Below are positions 52,853 through 61,778 of a stretch of DNA of 64,000 nt, one piece after another. The position numbers were made by a program, and so were the translations under genes. Source of the stretch: Paenibacillus sp. E222 (GTDB taxonomy: Bacteria > Bacillota > Bacilli > Paenibacillales > Paenibacillaceae); contig NZ_CP058552.1 of NCBI RefSeq assembly GCF_013401555.1, positions 3,844,001 to 3,908,000 on the forward strand, in the 5' to 3' direction. Below the pieces are notes generated by a model, which was given only the letters and a program-made list of their open reading frames with translations, was not told the origin of the DNA and searched no databases. Position 1 is the first letter of the stretch, and the number at the start of each line of letters is the position of its first letter.

Positions 52853-55714
52853 ATGAAATTTGCCGTATTGGATTTCGAAACAACCGGCACGCAGTCCGAC
52901 GGTGAGATAATACAGGCCGGACTTGCCATCATAGATCATGACTACAGCATAACTCAAATATATAGTTCTTATGTGAACCCAGGTGTACCGATTCCCCCGT
53001 TTATTACGGGGTTAACCGGTATTACCGATGAAGATGTGGCGGATGCTCCCTCATTGGAAGAGATGATGATGGAGATGGTTCCGCTGCTTGACGATGTGGT
53101 TCTTGTTGGACACAATGTTGCTTTTGATTTTCATTTTCTTCAAAATGCACTTGATCGATGCGGTTATTTGCCATTTACCGGACGGATTCTGGATACGATT
53201 GATTTCCTGAAGATTTCGTTCCCGTCACTGGGCTCTTACCAACTCGGTTATGTGTCTTCAGAATTCGGATTTCAGCATGACCGCCCTCATCAGGCAGACA
53301 GTGATGCACTTGCCACAGCTTTTGTATTACTGAAGTGTCTAGATGAGCTGCGTGCATTGCCTCTGATCACGATTCAGCGCCTGAGTGACCTGTTTGCACC
53401 GGAAGACAGTGACTTGGGTTGGTTCTTCGACGGAATGCGTACTGAGAAGGAAGCAGAGCCGATTCAGGATCTGGATGGTCATACGTATTACCGCCAGCTT
53501 GCCTTGAACGTGAGTGACTGGACCGATATAGGCTCACCACGCGATGAGCGAGAAGGTAATCCGCTGGAAGGCGTAAGTTTTGAGCAGTTTATGGATCAGG
53601 TTAGAGATAACCTGAAGGAGACGCTGGACCATTATGAGGAGCGTGAGGCGCAAACTCAGATGTTCAGCAGTGTACGACAAGCTTTGGATGAAGAGAAACA
53701 TCTCTTGATCGAAGCTGGGACAGGTACGGGCAAATCACTTGGTTATTTGCTGCCTGCCATCTATGAAAGTGTGAAACAGGAACAGAAAGTCATGGTCAGC
53801 ACACATACCATCAACCTGCAGGAGCAATTGAGAGAGCGGGATATTCCTATGCTGACCCAAGTGGTTCCGTTCCCGTTCAAGGCAGCAGTGTTCAAAGGAC
53901 GTGGGCACTATCTGTGTCTGCGTAAGTTTGAGCATAAAATCAATAAACGTGAATTTGCTACACCGAAAGAGGATTATTTTACAGCGGCTCAGATGATTGT
54001 CTGGCTTACCCAGACGGAGACTGGAGACGACGAGGAACTGAATCTAAGCGGGCGCGGAGGAGACTTCTGGGAGACGGTACAGAGCGAGTCTGAATCCTGT
54101 CTTGGACGTTCCTGTCCTTGGTTCCGCAAATGTTTCTATCATCGTGCCAAACATGAAGCCGGGCTGTCCGATATCGTCATTACGAATCACTCGAAATTAT
54201 TTACGGATGTCAAAGCAGCACATCAGCTGCTGCCGGCCTACGAAAGTCTCGTCATCGATGAAGCACATCATCTGGAGGACGTAGCAGGTAAACACCTTGG
54301 TCTTCATATGAAATACTTTACGTTGGTTCATACACTGACCCGACTGTTTAAAGATAGCCGTAATGGCCAACTGCCGATGCTTCGTTCTCAATTGTCGGGA
54401 CATGAAAATTCGGTACAGTGGGGCTCCATGATTGATCAGATGTTCCCGCTTGCTGTCGAAGTCAAGGAGATGTGGGATCGACTAAGCGATACCTTGTTCG
54501 GCCTCCTGCCTGAACGCAGCGATGCTTCTCCAGGGGAGACAGGACAATTTTCTCTTAGACTGAAGCCTTCGCAAAAACCAGCCAAATGGCAGGAATTGCA
54601 GGATGCTGAAAACCAAATTTATGTCACTCTAGGCGATTTGATTCGTAAAGGCGACAAGCTGCTGCTTGAAGTGAAAGAAGATCAGGACGATTATCAGTCC
54701 GATAGTCTGATTACGGATATCTCAGGTCTGCTGAAGGATTTGGCAACGATCAAGGATAACCTGCGTTTCTTCATGCGGATGGATGATGCCAACACCGTGT
54801 ACTGGATGGAGGCCAGCGGCCAGTTCCGCAGCAAATCACTGCAGCTCTATGCTGTTCCTGTCGATGTCAGTGCCCAATTGAAGGATATGTTCTTTGATAA
54901 AAAGAAAAGCGTTGTGCTTACATCGGCTACGCTCTCCGTTGACAAGTCATTTCAATTCATGATCGAACAGTTGGGCTTGCAGGAAGCTGCCGAAAATAAC
55001 CGTCTGTTGACGTCCATGCTGCCGTCACCGTTCAATTATCGCGATCAGGCTCTGCTCGTCATTCCGCGTGATTTCCCAAGCGTGAAGGGCAGTGTAGGCG
55101 ATGCCCACTTTGTGGATATGCTCGTACACTCGCTCGCGGAAACGGCTATTGCGACTCGTGGACGCATGATGGTGTTGTTCACCTCCTACCGCATGCTGCG
55201 CCAGGTCTATGACCCGCTCAAAGAGGCTTTGTCAGGCAATGAAATATCTTTGCTGGGGCAAGGGGTGGACAGCGGCAGCCGTTCCAAGCTTACACGCCGC
55301 TTCCAAGATGCGAAAGCAACGGTGCTTCTTGGCACAAGCAGCTTCTGGGAAGGGGTGGACATTCCAGGAGAGGCTCTGACCTGTCTTGCGATTGTCAGAC
55401 TGCCATTCCAGCCACCGAATCATCCATTGGTCGAAGCGAAGAGCGAGCTTTTGCAGCAGCAGAAGAAAAACCCGTTTATGAAGCTGTCCGTACCACAAGC
55501 TGTCATCCGCTTCAAACAGGGATTTGGCAGACTGGTTCGTACAGGCAAAGACAGAGGCATTGTAATTGTATACGATACACGCGTTATTGAAGCGTATTAT
55601 GGCAAGTACTTTTTATACTCATTACCTGGTCCCAAAATGGAGCACATGCTCACTGAGCAGATGGTTCCACGCATTTCGGAATGGCTCGAGAGACCCACTG
55701 AAGAGCAACAATAA
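52853..55714 (+). CDS. dinG: DinG-type fusion of 3'-5' exonuclease and XPD-like helicase
   Basis: A 953-aa protein with an N-terminal DEDD exonuclease domain (FAVLDFETTGTQ near residue 2; GHNVAFDFHFL; HQADSDALAT) and a C-terminal superfamily 2 helicase. Walker A is AGTGTGKS, with Lys294. The Walker B DEAH is at 469-472. Cys355, Cys416, Cys421 and Cys427 give C-x60-C-x4-C-x5-C, the spacing of the XPD/DinG iron-sulfur site. It probably works in DNA repair. Confidence 0.95.
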   Translation: MKFAVLDFETTGTQSDGEIIQAGLAIIDHDYSITQIYSSYVNPGVPIPPFITGLTGITDEDVADAPSLEEMMMEMVPLLDDVVLVGHNVAFDFHFLQNALDRCGYLPFTGRILDTIDFLKISFPSLGSYQLGYVSSEFGFQHDRPHQADSDALATAFVLLKCLDELRALPLITIQRLSDLFAPEDSDLGWFFDGMRTEKEAEPIQDLDGHTYYRQLALNVSDWTDIGSPRDEREGNPLEGVSFEQFMDQVRDNLKETLDHYEEREAQTQMFSSVRQALDEEKHLLIEAGTGTGKSLGYLLPAIYESVKQEQKVMVSTHTINLQEQLRERDIPMLTQVVPFPFKAAVFKGRGHYLCLRKFEHKINKREFATPKEDYFTAAQMIVWLTQTETGDDEELNLSGRGGDFWETVQSESESCLGRSCPWFRKCFYHRAKHEAGLSDIVITNHSKLFTDVKAAHQLLPAYESLVIDEAHHLEDVAGKHLGLHMKYFTLVHTLTRLFKDSRNGQLPMLRSQLSGHENSVQWGSMIDQMFPLAVEVKEMWDRLSDTLFGLLPERSDASPGETGQFSLRLKPSQKPAKWQELQDAENQIYVTLGDLIRKGDKLLLEVKEDQDDYQSDSLITDISGLLKDLATIKDNLRFFMRMDDANTVYWMEASGQFRSKSLQLYAVPVDVSAQLKDMFFDKKKSVVLTSATLSVDKSFQFMIEQLGLQEAAENNRLLTSMLPSPFNYRDQALLVIPRDFPSVKGSVGDAHFVDMLVHSLAETAIATRGRMMVLFTSYRMLRQVYDPLKEALSGNEISLLGQGVDSGSRSKLTRRFQDAKATVLLGTSSFWEGVDIPGEALTCLAIVRLPFQPPNHPLVEAKSELLQQQKKNPFMKLSVPQAVIRFKQGFGRLVRTGKDRGIVIVYDTRVIEAYYGKYFLYSLPGPKMEHMLTEQMVPRISEWLERPTEEQQ

Positions 55715-55842
55715 CAGATACGCTTTGTAGCTTCCATTATTGCATGACGCCACTGATTGGCTGTAAAATTGAGTAATATCATGTATTCGTTTCATGGATA
55801 TGCGAGTAAGGCGAATAAAGCAATTATCCATTATATAACAAG

Positions 55843-55900
55843 GAGCATCCTGTTTAATTCAGAAATCATGTTGCATCGTTTTAGACAGGGTGCTCATCTT
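55843..55900 (+). terminator. Possible terminator between dinG and rex
   Basis: GAGCATCCTGT and ACAGGGTGCTC pair across a 31-nt loop, and ATCTTTTC follows. It is a weak T tract. Confidence 0.4.
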
Positions 55901-55941
55901 TTCATCTATCTATCGTGGCTTTGGTAAGGGGGAGCAATTGA

Positions 55942-56595
55942 ATGAAATCAGATAAAATTTCGGAAGCCGTGGTGCGCAGATTGCCTGTTTACTTGCGTTA
56001 TTTGAATGAACTGCATCAGCGCGAAGTCAATACGGTTTCTTCACAAGAACTTGGACTGAGGTTGGATTTGAATCCGGCCCAGATTCGTAAAGACTTGGCT
56101 TACTTCGGTGACTTTGGTCGTAAAGGAATCGGGTATGACGTTTCATATCTCATCGAGAAAATTCGCCATATTTTAAAAATAGACCAGCAGATCAATGTGG
56201 CTCTTGTCGGAGCTGGTAATTTGGGACATGCCTTGTCCAATTACAATGCTTACCTCAAAGACAACATGAAGATTGTCGCTGTATTTGATGCCTATGGTCC
56301 GAAGATTGGGAGTCAAATCAACAGTTTGACGGTGCAGCCGATGAATGAATTAACGGATTCGGTCAAAAAGGATAACATACGCATCGGTATCATCACGGTT
56401 CCGGATACGGAAGCCCAAAATGTTGCGGATCAGCTGATTGAGTCAGGAATTGAAGCAATTCTTAACTTTGCGCCAACCATCCTGAAGACCCCGCCGCATA
56501 TTCGCATTCACCATGCCGATTTTACGACGGATTTGCTTAGTCTGGCTTATTACTTGGAGAATGGAAAGGACGACGAGGAAGATGACGACAAATAG
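55942..56595 (+). CDS. rex: Redox-sensing transcriptional repressor Rex
   Basis: Rex represses fermentation and respiration genes until NADH rises. The 217-aa protein has the N-terminal winged helix (VRRLPVYLRYLNELHQREV, SSQELGLRLDLNPAQIRKDL, YFGDFGRKGIGYDV) and the Rossmann NAD(H) site VALVGAGNLGHALSNY. A C-terminal DFTTDLLSLAYYLEN swaps between subunits. GGGGGAGC precedes the ATG. It is coupled to mtaD by a 14-nt overlap. In B. subtilis rex is elsewhere. Confidence 0.97.
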   Translation: MKSDKISEAVVRRLPVYLRYLNELHQREVNTVSSQELGLRLDLNPAQIRKDLAYFGDFGRKGIGYDVSYLIEKIRHILKIDQQINVALVGAGNLGHALSNYNAYLKDNMKIVAVFDAYGPKIGSQINSLTVQPMNELTDSVKKDNIRIGIITVPDTEAQNVADQLIESGIEAILNFAPTILKTPPHIRIHHADFTTDLLSLAYYLENGKDDEEDDDK

Positions 56596-57886
56596 ATGGG
56601 TAATTCACAACGGCAAATTTGCCGTGAGTGAAGGCGCGAATTGGAACGTGGTTCAAGGCTTTATGGTTGTAGAGAATGACAAGATTGTGCATATTGGTGA
56701 GACATTGCCGGAAGGAGACGAAAGTCTGACAAAGGTGGACGGAAAAGGACTGTTCTTCTTGCCGGGTCTGATCAATACGCATGGTCATGCGGCCATGTCG
56801 CTTCTGAGAGGCCATGGAGACGATCTGGCGTTACAAGTATGGTTGCAGGAGAAAATGTGGCCCATGGAAGCCAAAATGACGTCTGAAGACGTTTATTGGG
56901 GTACATCCCTATCCGTGCTTGAAATGTTGAAAGGTGGAACAACAGCTTTCCTGGATATGTATGATCATATGGATCAGGTTGCGAAAGTGGTGGAACAATC
57001 CGGCGTTCGGGCTGCTCTGGCACGTGGGGTCATCGGACTTTGCTCAGAAGAAGAACAACTGCGCAAGCTGGAAGAGTCCGCCGCATTTGCTCGTCAATGG
57101 AATGGACAAGCAGACGGAAGAATTACAACCGTAATCTCTCCACACGCACCTTACACTTGCCCTCCGGATTACATAGAGAAGCTGGTACAGGTTGCTCATG
57201 ACCTGAATCTGCCTTTGCATACGCATATGTCTGAAACGCTTCGCGAAGTGGAGCAGAACGTGGCTGATTACGGACTGCGTCCGGTTGCCCATCTGGAGAA
57301 ACTAGGATTTTTCTCCCGTCCATCTCTGGTTGCACATGCGGTACATCTGAATGATGAAGAGATCGAGATTCTCGCAAAGCATGATGTAGCAGTGTCCCAC
57401 AATCCAGGCAGTAACCTGAAATTGGCTTCGGGTGTTGCACGTGTGCCTGATCTGTTGAAAGCTGGCGTAACCGTGTCCCTGGGAACAGACGGACCAGCAA
57501 GTAACAACAATCTTGACATGTTTGAAGAAATGAGACTGGCTGCCTTGATTCACAAAGGGGTGTCCGGTGACCCTACTGCAGTGCCGGCAGGGGAAGCACT
57601 TCTGCTTGGAACTTCATATGGGGCCAAATCTATATTCCTGAACAATACAGGCGCTCTGCAAGTTGGCATGAAGGCTGACTTCATCGCGTTGAACATCGAG
57701 CAGGCCCATTTCTATCCGCATACGGACCTGATTTCCCATACGGTCTACTCGGCTTCAGCCAAAGATGTGGAGCATGTGTGGGTGGATGGTAATCAGGTGG
57801 TTAAACATGGCGAATGTCTTACGATGGATGAAGAGCGCATTCTGCGTGAGTCTCAACTGGCATTTGACAGTTTGCTGGCCCGTTAA
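56582..57886 (+). CDS. mtaD: 5-methylthioadenosine/S-adenosylhomocysteine deaminase
   Basis: A zinc or iron amidohydrolase that deaminates methylthioadenosine and S-adenosylhomocysteine to inosine forms. The 434-aa protein has the metal ligands in LINTHGHAAMSLLRGHGD, LPLHTHMSE and HAVHLNDEE, the ISPHAPYTCPPDY segment and the catalytic Asp in LGTDGPASNNNLDMFEEM. The ATG at 56582 lies within rex after GAGGAAG; the longer frame has no such site. Confidence 0.9.
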   Translation: MTTNRWVIHNGKFAVSEGANWNVVQGFMVVENDKIVHIGETLPEGDESLTKVDGKGLFFLPGLINTHGHAAMSLLRGHGDDLALQVWLQEKMWPMEAKMTSEDVYWGTSLSVLEMLKGGTTAFLDMYDHMDQVAKVVEQSGVRAALARGVIGLCSEEEQLRKLEESAAFARQWNGQADGRITTVISPHAPYTCPPDYIEKLVQVAHDLNLPLHTHMSETLREVEQNVADYGLRPVAHLEKLGFFSRPSLVAHAVHLNDEEIEILAKHDVAVSHNPGSNLKLASGVARVPDLLKAGVTVSLGTDGPASNNNLDMFEEMRLAALIHKGVSGDPTAVPAGEALLLGTSYGAKSIFLNNTGALQVGMKADFIALNIEQAHFYPHTDLISHTVYSASAKDVEHVWVDGNQVVKHGECLTMDEERILRESQLAFDSLLAR

Positions 57887-57927
57887 TTACAAGGACAGCA
57901 GCGTCATAGGGAAAGGAAGTTCGGCTT

Positions 57928-58458
57928 TTGAAGAAAAAAAAGAAGTGGATATGGATTTCGCTGCTGCTCCTGGTTCTGATTCTGTTTGGACTTCAGCGTT
58001 ATTATGTCTATGTTACCCAGGATCAGCGCAAGGAAGAGGCGTTGGCCATACAGGCGGCTCAGAAACAGCTGGGGATTACGTCCCACGAAGAGCTGCGTAA
58101 GTATGTCTGGGGACAGAAAGACGGCGGAGACAACATATACTGGACCCTGATCGGCAAAAATAAGGATAACCAGGATGTCATGGTATGGATCAAGTTTGAT
58201 GAGAATAACAAACCGGTGACGGGAGCCAATGCGGTGCACAGTGAACTGTTGAAGAATGGCATGTCTGAAGCTCAGATACGAAATCGGTTCAGCTCTGAAG
58301 TTCCCGGTGGAGAGATCAAACGAATCATGCCAGGCGTTGTCAATGGAATCTATGTATGGCAAGTGTATTATAACGATGATACTCACAACTATTATCGGTT
58401 TTACCGTTTCAGTAACGGGGAACAGGTGGACCTGGTCTATACGATCCCGAACAGCTAG
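57928..58458 (+). CDS. ypmB: YpmB-like membrane-anchored protein
   Basis: A 176-aa protein with one N-terminal membrane helix (WIWISLLLLVLILFGLQ) and an external domain with two repeats of a cystatin/PepSY-like pattern, ending in NGIYVWQVYYNDDTHNYYRF. It matches YpmB of B. subtilis, located between dinG and asnS there. Function unknown. It starts at TTG with AAAGGAAG upstream. Confidence 0.8.
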   Translation: MKKKKKWIWISLLLLVLILFGLQRYYVYVTQDQRKEEALAIQAAQKQLGITSHEELRKYVWGQKDGGDNIYWTLIGKNKDNQDVMVWIKFDENNKPVTGANAVHSELLKNGMSEAQIRNRFSSEVPGGEIKRIMPGVVNGIYVWQVYYNDDTHNYYRFYRFSNGEQVDLVYTIPNS

Positions 58459-58499
58459 AATTGGCAGACCTGCTATGGTCTGAAAAGAATAGATTAAAG

Positions 58500-58535
58500 A
58501 ACCGGCAGACGGAAACCCGACTGACCGGTTTTTTG
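58500..58535 (+). terminator. Terminator after ypmB
   Basis: AACCGG-CAG and CTG-A-CCGGTT pair around an inner CGG-AAAC-CCG. Four further Ts follow. Confidence 0.8.
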
Positions 58536-58621
58536 ACGTACTTTGTTGATCATTTTGGATTTGAATAGTTAAAATTCATATTTTCGCCTTAGATATTGTA
58601 TATACGATGTGATATACTCAA

Positions 58622-58649
58622 ATATGTATTCAAGGATACATCATACACA
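58622..58649 (+). promoter_or_regulatory. Weak sigma-E-like promoter candidate before the FtsH-like operon
   Basis: ATA at 58622-58624, 17 nt and CATACACA resemble the sporulation sigma-E pattern. No better promoter is obvious in this AT-rich gap. Confidence 0.25.
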
Positions 58650-58749
58650 AATAAATCCTGTTAGGCACATCACAGGACATTATGTACACATATTCATATT
58701 CTTGCCTACAAGTTACAGGATGGGCCAAAATTTAGGAGGGGTAACTCAC

Positions 58750-59277
58750 TTGAAGATAAAAGTATTGCCTATTGCTCTGACTGCCGTCATTTCAGCCGTT
58801 GTGTTGTTTGGAGGTTGGTTTGTGTATCGTCATGTGGCTGTGCAAAGCCCAATTGAAAAGATGGTTACCCAGTACGATGGAGTCAATGATGTTCAATTAA
58901 CTATTAACCGCAATGATGTACAGTTGAAACTTGATCTGCAGCCGGATGTTGATCTGGGCAGATTGGTACAATATATTCACAAAGAAGGACAGACCTTGAT
59001 TGGCACTCGTTCGTTGAAGCTGGATGTCGTGGATCATTCGAACGAAGCGTTAGAAAGCTGGTGGGGAAGCGCGATGTTTACCGTAGCTCAAGCGATGGAG
59101 AACAAGCAATACACCGAGATTACACCGACCTTGTCTAAAATGGCTACGAATGGAATCAAGGTAAATACAGCCATGGATGACAATAATGTATATGTCAGTC
59201 TCAGAGATGGAGATGCCAGCAAGTTTATTATTCTGCCGCGTGTGCCCGGTCAGATAGGAGTGTGGCCTAATGCCTAA
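58750..59277 (+). CDS. Membrane-anchored partner of the FtsH-like protease
   Basis: A 175-aa protein with a short basic start, one membrane helix (about residues 5-25) and a 150-residue external domain containing VNDVQLTINRNDVQLKLDLQ. I recognise no family. It starts at TTG 8 nt after TAGGAGGGG. It overlaps the protease gene by 8 nt, so the two are made together. Its external domain could stand in for the one missing from that protease; this is inference. Confidence 0.7.
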   Translation: MKIKVLPIALTAVISAVVLFGGWFVYRHVAVQSPIEKMVTQYDGVNDVQLTINRNDVQLKLDLQPDVDLGRLVQYIHKEGQTLIGTRSLKLDVVDHSNEALESWWGSAMFTVAQAMENKQYTEITPTLSKMATNGIKVNTAMDDNNVYVSLRDGDASKFIILPRVPGQIGVWPNA

Positions 59278-60772
59278 ATGGACGAAAGAAATTGTCATTG
59301 GATTTGTACCCGTATTGATTATCTTTCTTGCTTTTATCGGTGTAAACATGATTCCCATTCTGATCGCTGCAATGCTTGTGGGTGCTCTGCTGCTCATGAT
59401 GCAAATGCGTGGTGGAATTACGGTGGGCGCAGGTCAGGAACGTAAACGCAAGAAAAAAGGACCGTCCAAGCTGACTTTTGAAGAAATCGGTGGTCAGGAG
59501 AGTGCCAAGCAGGAACTGCGGGAAGCGCTTGATTTTCTCATTCGACATGAAGAAATTCAGAAGTTTGGTATTCGTCCTTTGAAAGGTATCCTGCTTACTG
59601 GCCCTCCAGGAACTGGTAAAACCTTGATGGCCAAAGCTGCTGCTCATTATACCGACTCTGTTTTTGTAGCTGCATCAGGCAGTGAGTTTGTTGAGATGTA
59701 TGTTGGTGTAGGTGCAGGCAGAATACGGGATTTGTTCCGTGATGCAAGAACACGTGCCGCTAAAGAAAATAAGGAAAATGCCATTATATTTATCGATGAA
59801 ATTGATGTGATTGGTGGAAAACGGGAAGGTGGACAACAGCGTGAATATGATCAGACGCTGAATCAGCTGTTGACGGAGATGGATGGCATATACTCTTCCG
59901 ACACACCGCGCATACTTGTGATCGCCGCTACGAACAGAAAAGAAATGCTGGACAGCGCGTTGACACGTCCAGGTCGTTTTGACCGTCATATTCAGGTAGA
60001 CTTGCCGGATAAGAAAGGCAGACAACACATACTGGAGCTGCATGCAGTCAATAAACCTCTTCTGGAAGGGGTCAGCCTTGAGAAGACAGCAGAAGAATCC
60101 TATGGTTTCTCTGGAGCACAGCTGGAAAGTGTGATGAACGAAGCCGCAATTTACGCCATGAGAGACGGGCTGCCTAACATTGAACAGCGTCATCTGTCCC
60201 TTGCAATTGATAAGGTAATGATGGGTGAGAAGACAGACCGCGAATCCAGCGTGGAAGAGAAGAAAAGAGTCGCTATCCATGAATTGGGACATGCCATCAT
60301 GGCTGAACTGGTTCGTCCTGGCAGTGTGAGTCAGGTTGCACTCAGCCCTCGTGGACAGGCCCTGGGATATGTACGTCATAACCCGCAACAAGAGCAATTT
60401 CTGTACACGAAGCGCTTCCTTGAAGAGCAAATCATGATTGCCCTTGGAGGTGCAGCAGCGGAGGAAATGTATTACGGTGGACGCAGTACAGGATCACGCA
60501 ATGACTTTGAGCAGGCAACGAATGTGGTACAGACGATGATGGCTTCCGGGCTCACAACGTTGGGCATTGTTAACATGGATATGGTCACTACGGAAGAATT
60601 AATGCGGGAGAACAAATTGATCCTGCAAGACCTGATGGAACAGACCAAACGATTGCTTGAAGAACAGCGGACAATTTTCGACAATTCCCTCGACACATTG
60701 CTCAGGGAAGAAGTATTGTCTGGCGATCAATTTCGTTGTCAATTTCGTGACAGCGCCCTTCTACCGGCATAA
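59270..60772 (+). CDS. FtsH-like AAA+ zinc metalloprotease, short form
   Basis: A 500-aa membrane ATP-dependent protease. Two helices near residues 8-25 and 28-45 are joined by a loop of only a few residues, so the external domain between the helices of classical FtsH is missing. The AAA module has TGPPGTGKTLMAKA, the pore loop FVEMYVGVGAGR, IIFIDEIDVIGG and the arginine finger RPGRFDR. The peptidase has HELGH and the third ligand in STGSRNDFEQAT. It is a paralogue, shorter than housekeeping FtsH, and coupled to the gene before it. Confidence 0.88.
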   Translation: MPKWTKEIVIGFVPVLIIFLAFIGVNMIPILIAAMLVGALLLMMQMRGGITVGAGQERKRKKKGPSKLTFEEIGGQESAKQELREALDFLIRHEEIQKFGIRPLKGILLTGPPGTGKTLMAKAAAHYTDSVFVAASGSEFVEMYVGVGAGRIRDLFRDARTRAAKENKENAIIFIDEIDVIGGKREGGQQREYDQTLNQLLTEMDGIYSSDTPRILVIAATNRKEMLDSALTRPGRFDRHIQVDLPDKKGRQHILELHAVNKPLLEGVSLEKTAEESYGFSGAQLESVMNEAAIYAMRDGLPNIEQRHLSLAIDKVMMGEKTDRESSVEEKKRVAIHELGHAIMAELVRPGSVSQVALSPRGQALGYVRHNPQQEQFLYTKRFLEEQIMIALGGAAAEEMYYGGRSTGSRNDFEQATNVVQTMMASGLTTLGIVNMDMVTTEELMRENKLILQDLMEQTKRLLEEQRTIFDNSLDTLLREEVLSGDQFRCQFRDSALLPA

Positions 60773-60842
60773 TTTATTTATGTCGGTTATTTTTTTTTAC
60801 ATTTCAGTCGTGCTAAGATATTATTATATGTTGGGTCGAAAT

Positions 60843-60870
60843 TTGTAATTTTCGGCGAACAGGGTACAAT
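60843..60870 (+). promoter_or_regulatory. Promoter of the hydroxyacyl-CoA dehydrogenase-ackA operon
   Basis: TTGTAA and TACAAT are spaced by 16 nt, about 35 nt before the start codon. Confidence 0.6.
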
Positions 60871-60905
60871 AGAGAAATAGAGAACCGAAAGGATGGAGCA
60901 GAACC

Positions 60906-61778
60906 ATGTTTTTCAAAAAGATAGGAGTTGTCGGCGGCGGCACGATGGGGCAAGGTATTTCCCAGATGCTTGCAGCCAAAGGACTTGATGTGCTTCTGGT
61001 GGAACACACAACGGAGAAGCTGGATCATGCATATAACATGATTGAGACCAACCTCGATAAACAACTGGAGAAATGGGCGATTACAAAGGCTGAGAAGAAA
61101 TTGATTCTCTCCCGTATTACCAAAGTTGCTCATCTGGCTGAACTCGGAACTTGCGATATGGTCATTGAGACTATTTCTGAAGATCTGGAAGCGAAAAAAG
61201 CGGTATTCAGTCAACTGGACCAAGTTTGCCCAAGCAACGTAATTCTTGCAAGTAATACATCCACGCTGAGTTTGACTGAGCTTGCAAGCTCAACCAAATA
61301 CCCAGAGCGTGTTATTGGTATGCACTTTATTCACCCGGTTTCCCGGGTTGATCTTGTAGAGATTATTCGTGGTCTGAAAACATCCGATAGCACTTTTGCA
61401 GAAACGAGACGTTTTGTGGAAGAAGTTGCGGACAAAAAAGGCGTTATGATCTATGAATCACCTGGATTTGTGACGTCCAGACTGATCTGTCTTCTGATCA
61501 ACGAAGCGCTGCATGTACTGCAGGAAGGTGTCGCTTCCGCTGAAGATATAGATGACGCTATGCGTATCGGATACAATTTCCAGCACGGACCGCTTGAGAT
61601 GGCAGACCGTTTCGGATTGGATTCGGTAGAAGCTGCACTCGAAAGAATGTTCCGTGAATTCGGTGAATTGAAATATCGTCCTTCCACAGTCCTGAAGAAA
61701 ATGGTGCGTGCAGGACACCTGGGTGTCAAAACAGGCGAAGGATTCTTCAAGTACGACAAGGATGGTGACCGGCTGTGA
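60906..61778 (+). CDS. 3-hydroxyacyl-CoA (3-hydroxybutyryl-CoA) dehydrogenase
   Basis: A 290-aa NAD-dependent enzyme that interconverts 3-hydroxyacyl-CoA and 3-ketoacyl-CoA. It has the Rossmann GVVGGGTMGQGI, the catalytic Ser in ASNTSTLSLTEL, the catalytic His in GMHFIHPV, and PGFVTSRLICLLINEAL. The C-terminal domain ends with KTGEGFFKYDKDG. It overlaps ackA by 4 nt, joining a short-chain acyl-CoA step with acetate formation; the pathway is inference. Confidence 0.9.
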   Translation: MFFKKIGVVGGGTMGQGISQMLAAKGLDVLLVEHTTEKLDHAYNMIETNLDKQLEKWAITKAEKKLILSRITKVAHLAELGTCDMVIETISEDLEAKKAVFSQLDQVCPSNVILASNTSTLSLTELASSTKYPERVIGMHFIHPVSRVDLVEIIRGLKTSDSTFAETRRFVEEVADKKGVMIYESPGFVTSRLICLLINEALHVLQEGVASAEDIDDAMRIGYNFQHGPLEMADRFGLDSVEAALERMFREFGELKYRPSTVLKKMVRAGHLGVKTGEGFFKYDKDGDRL

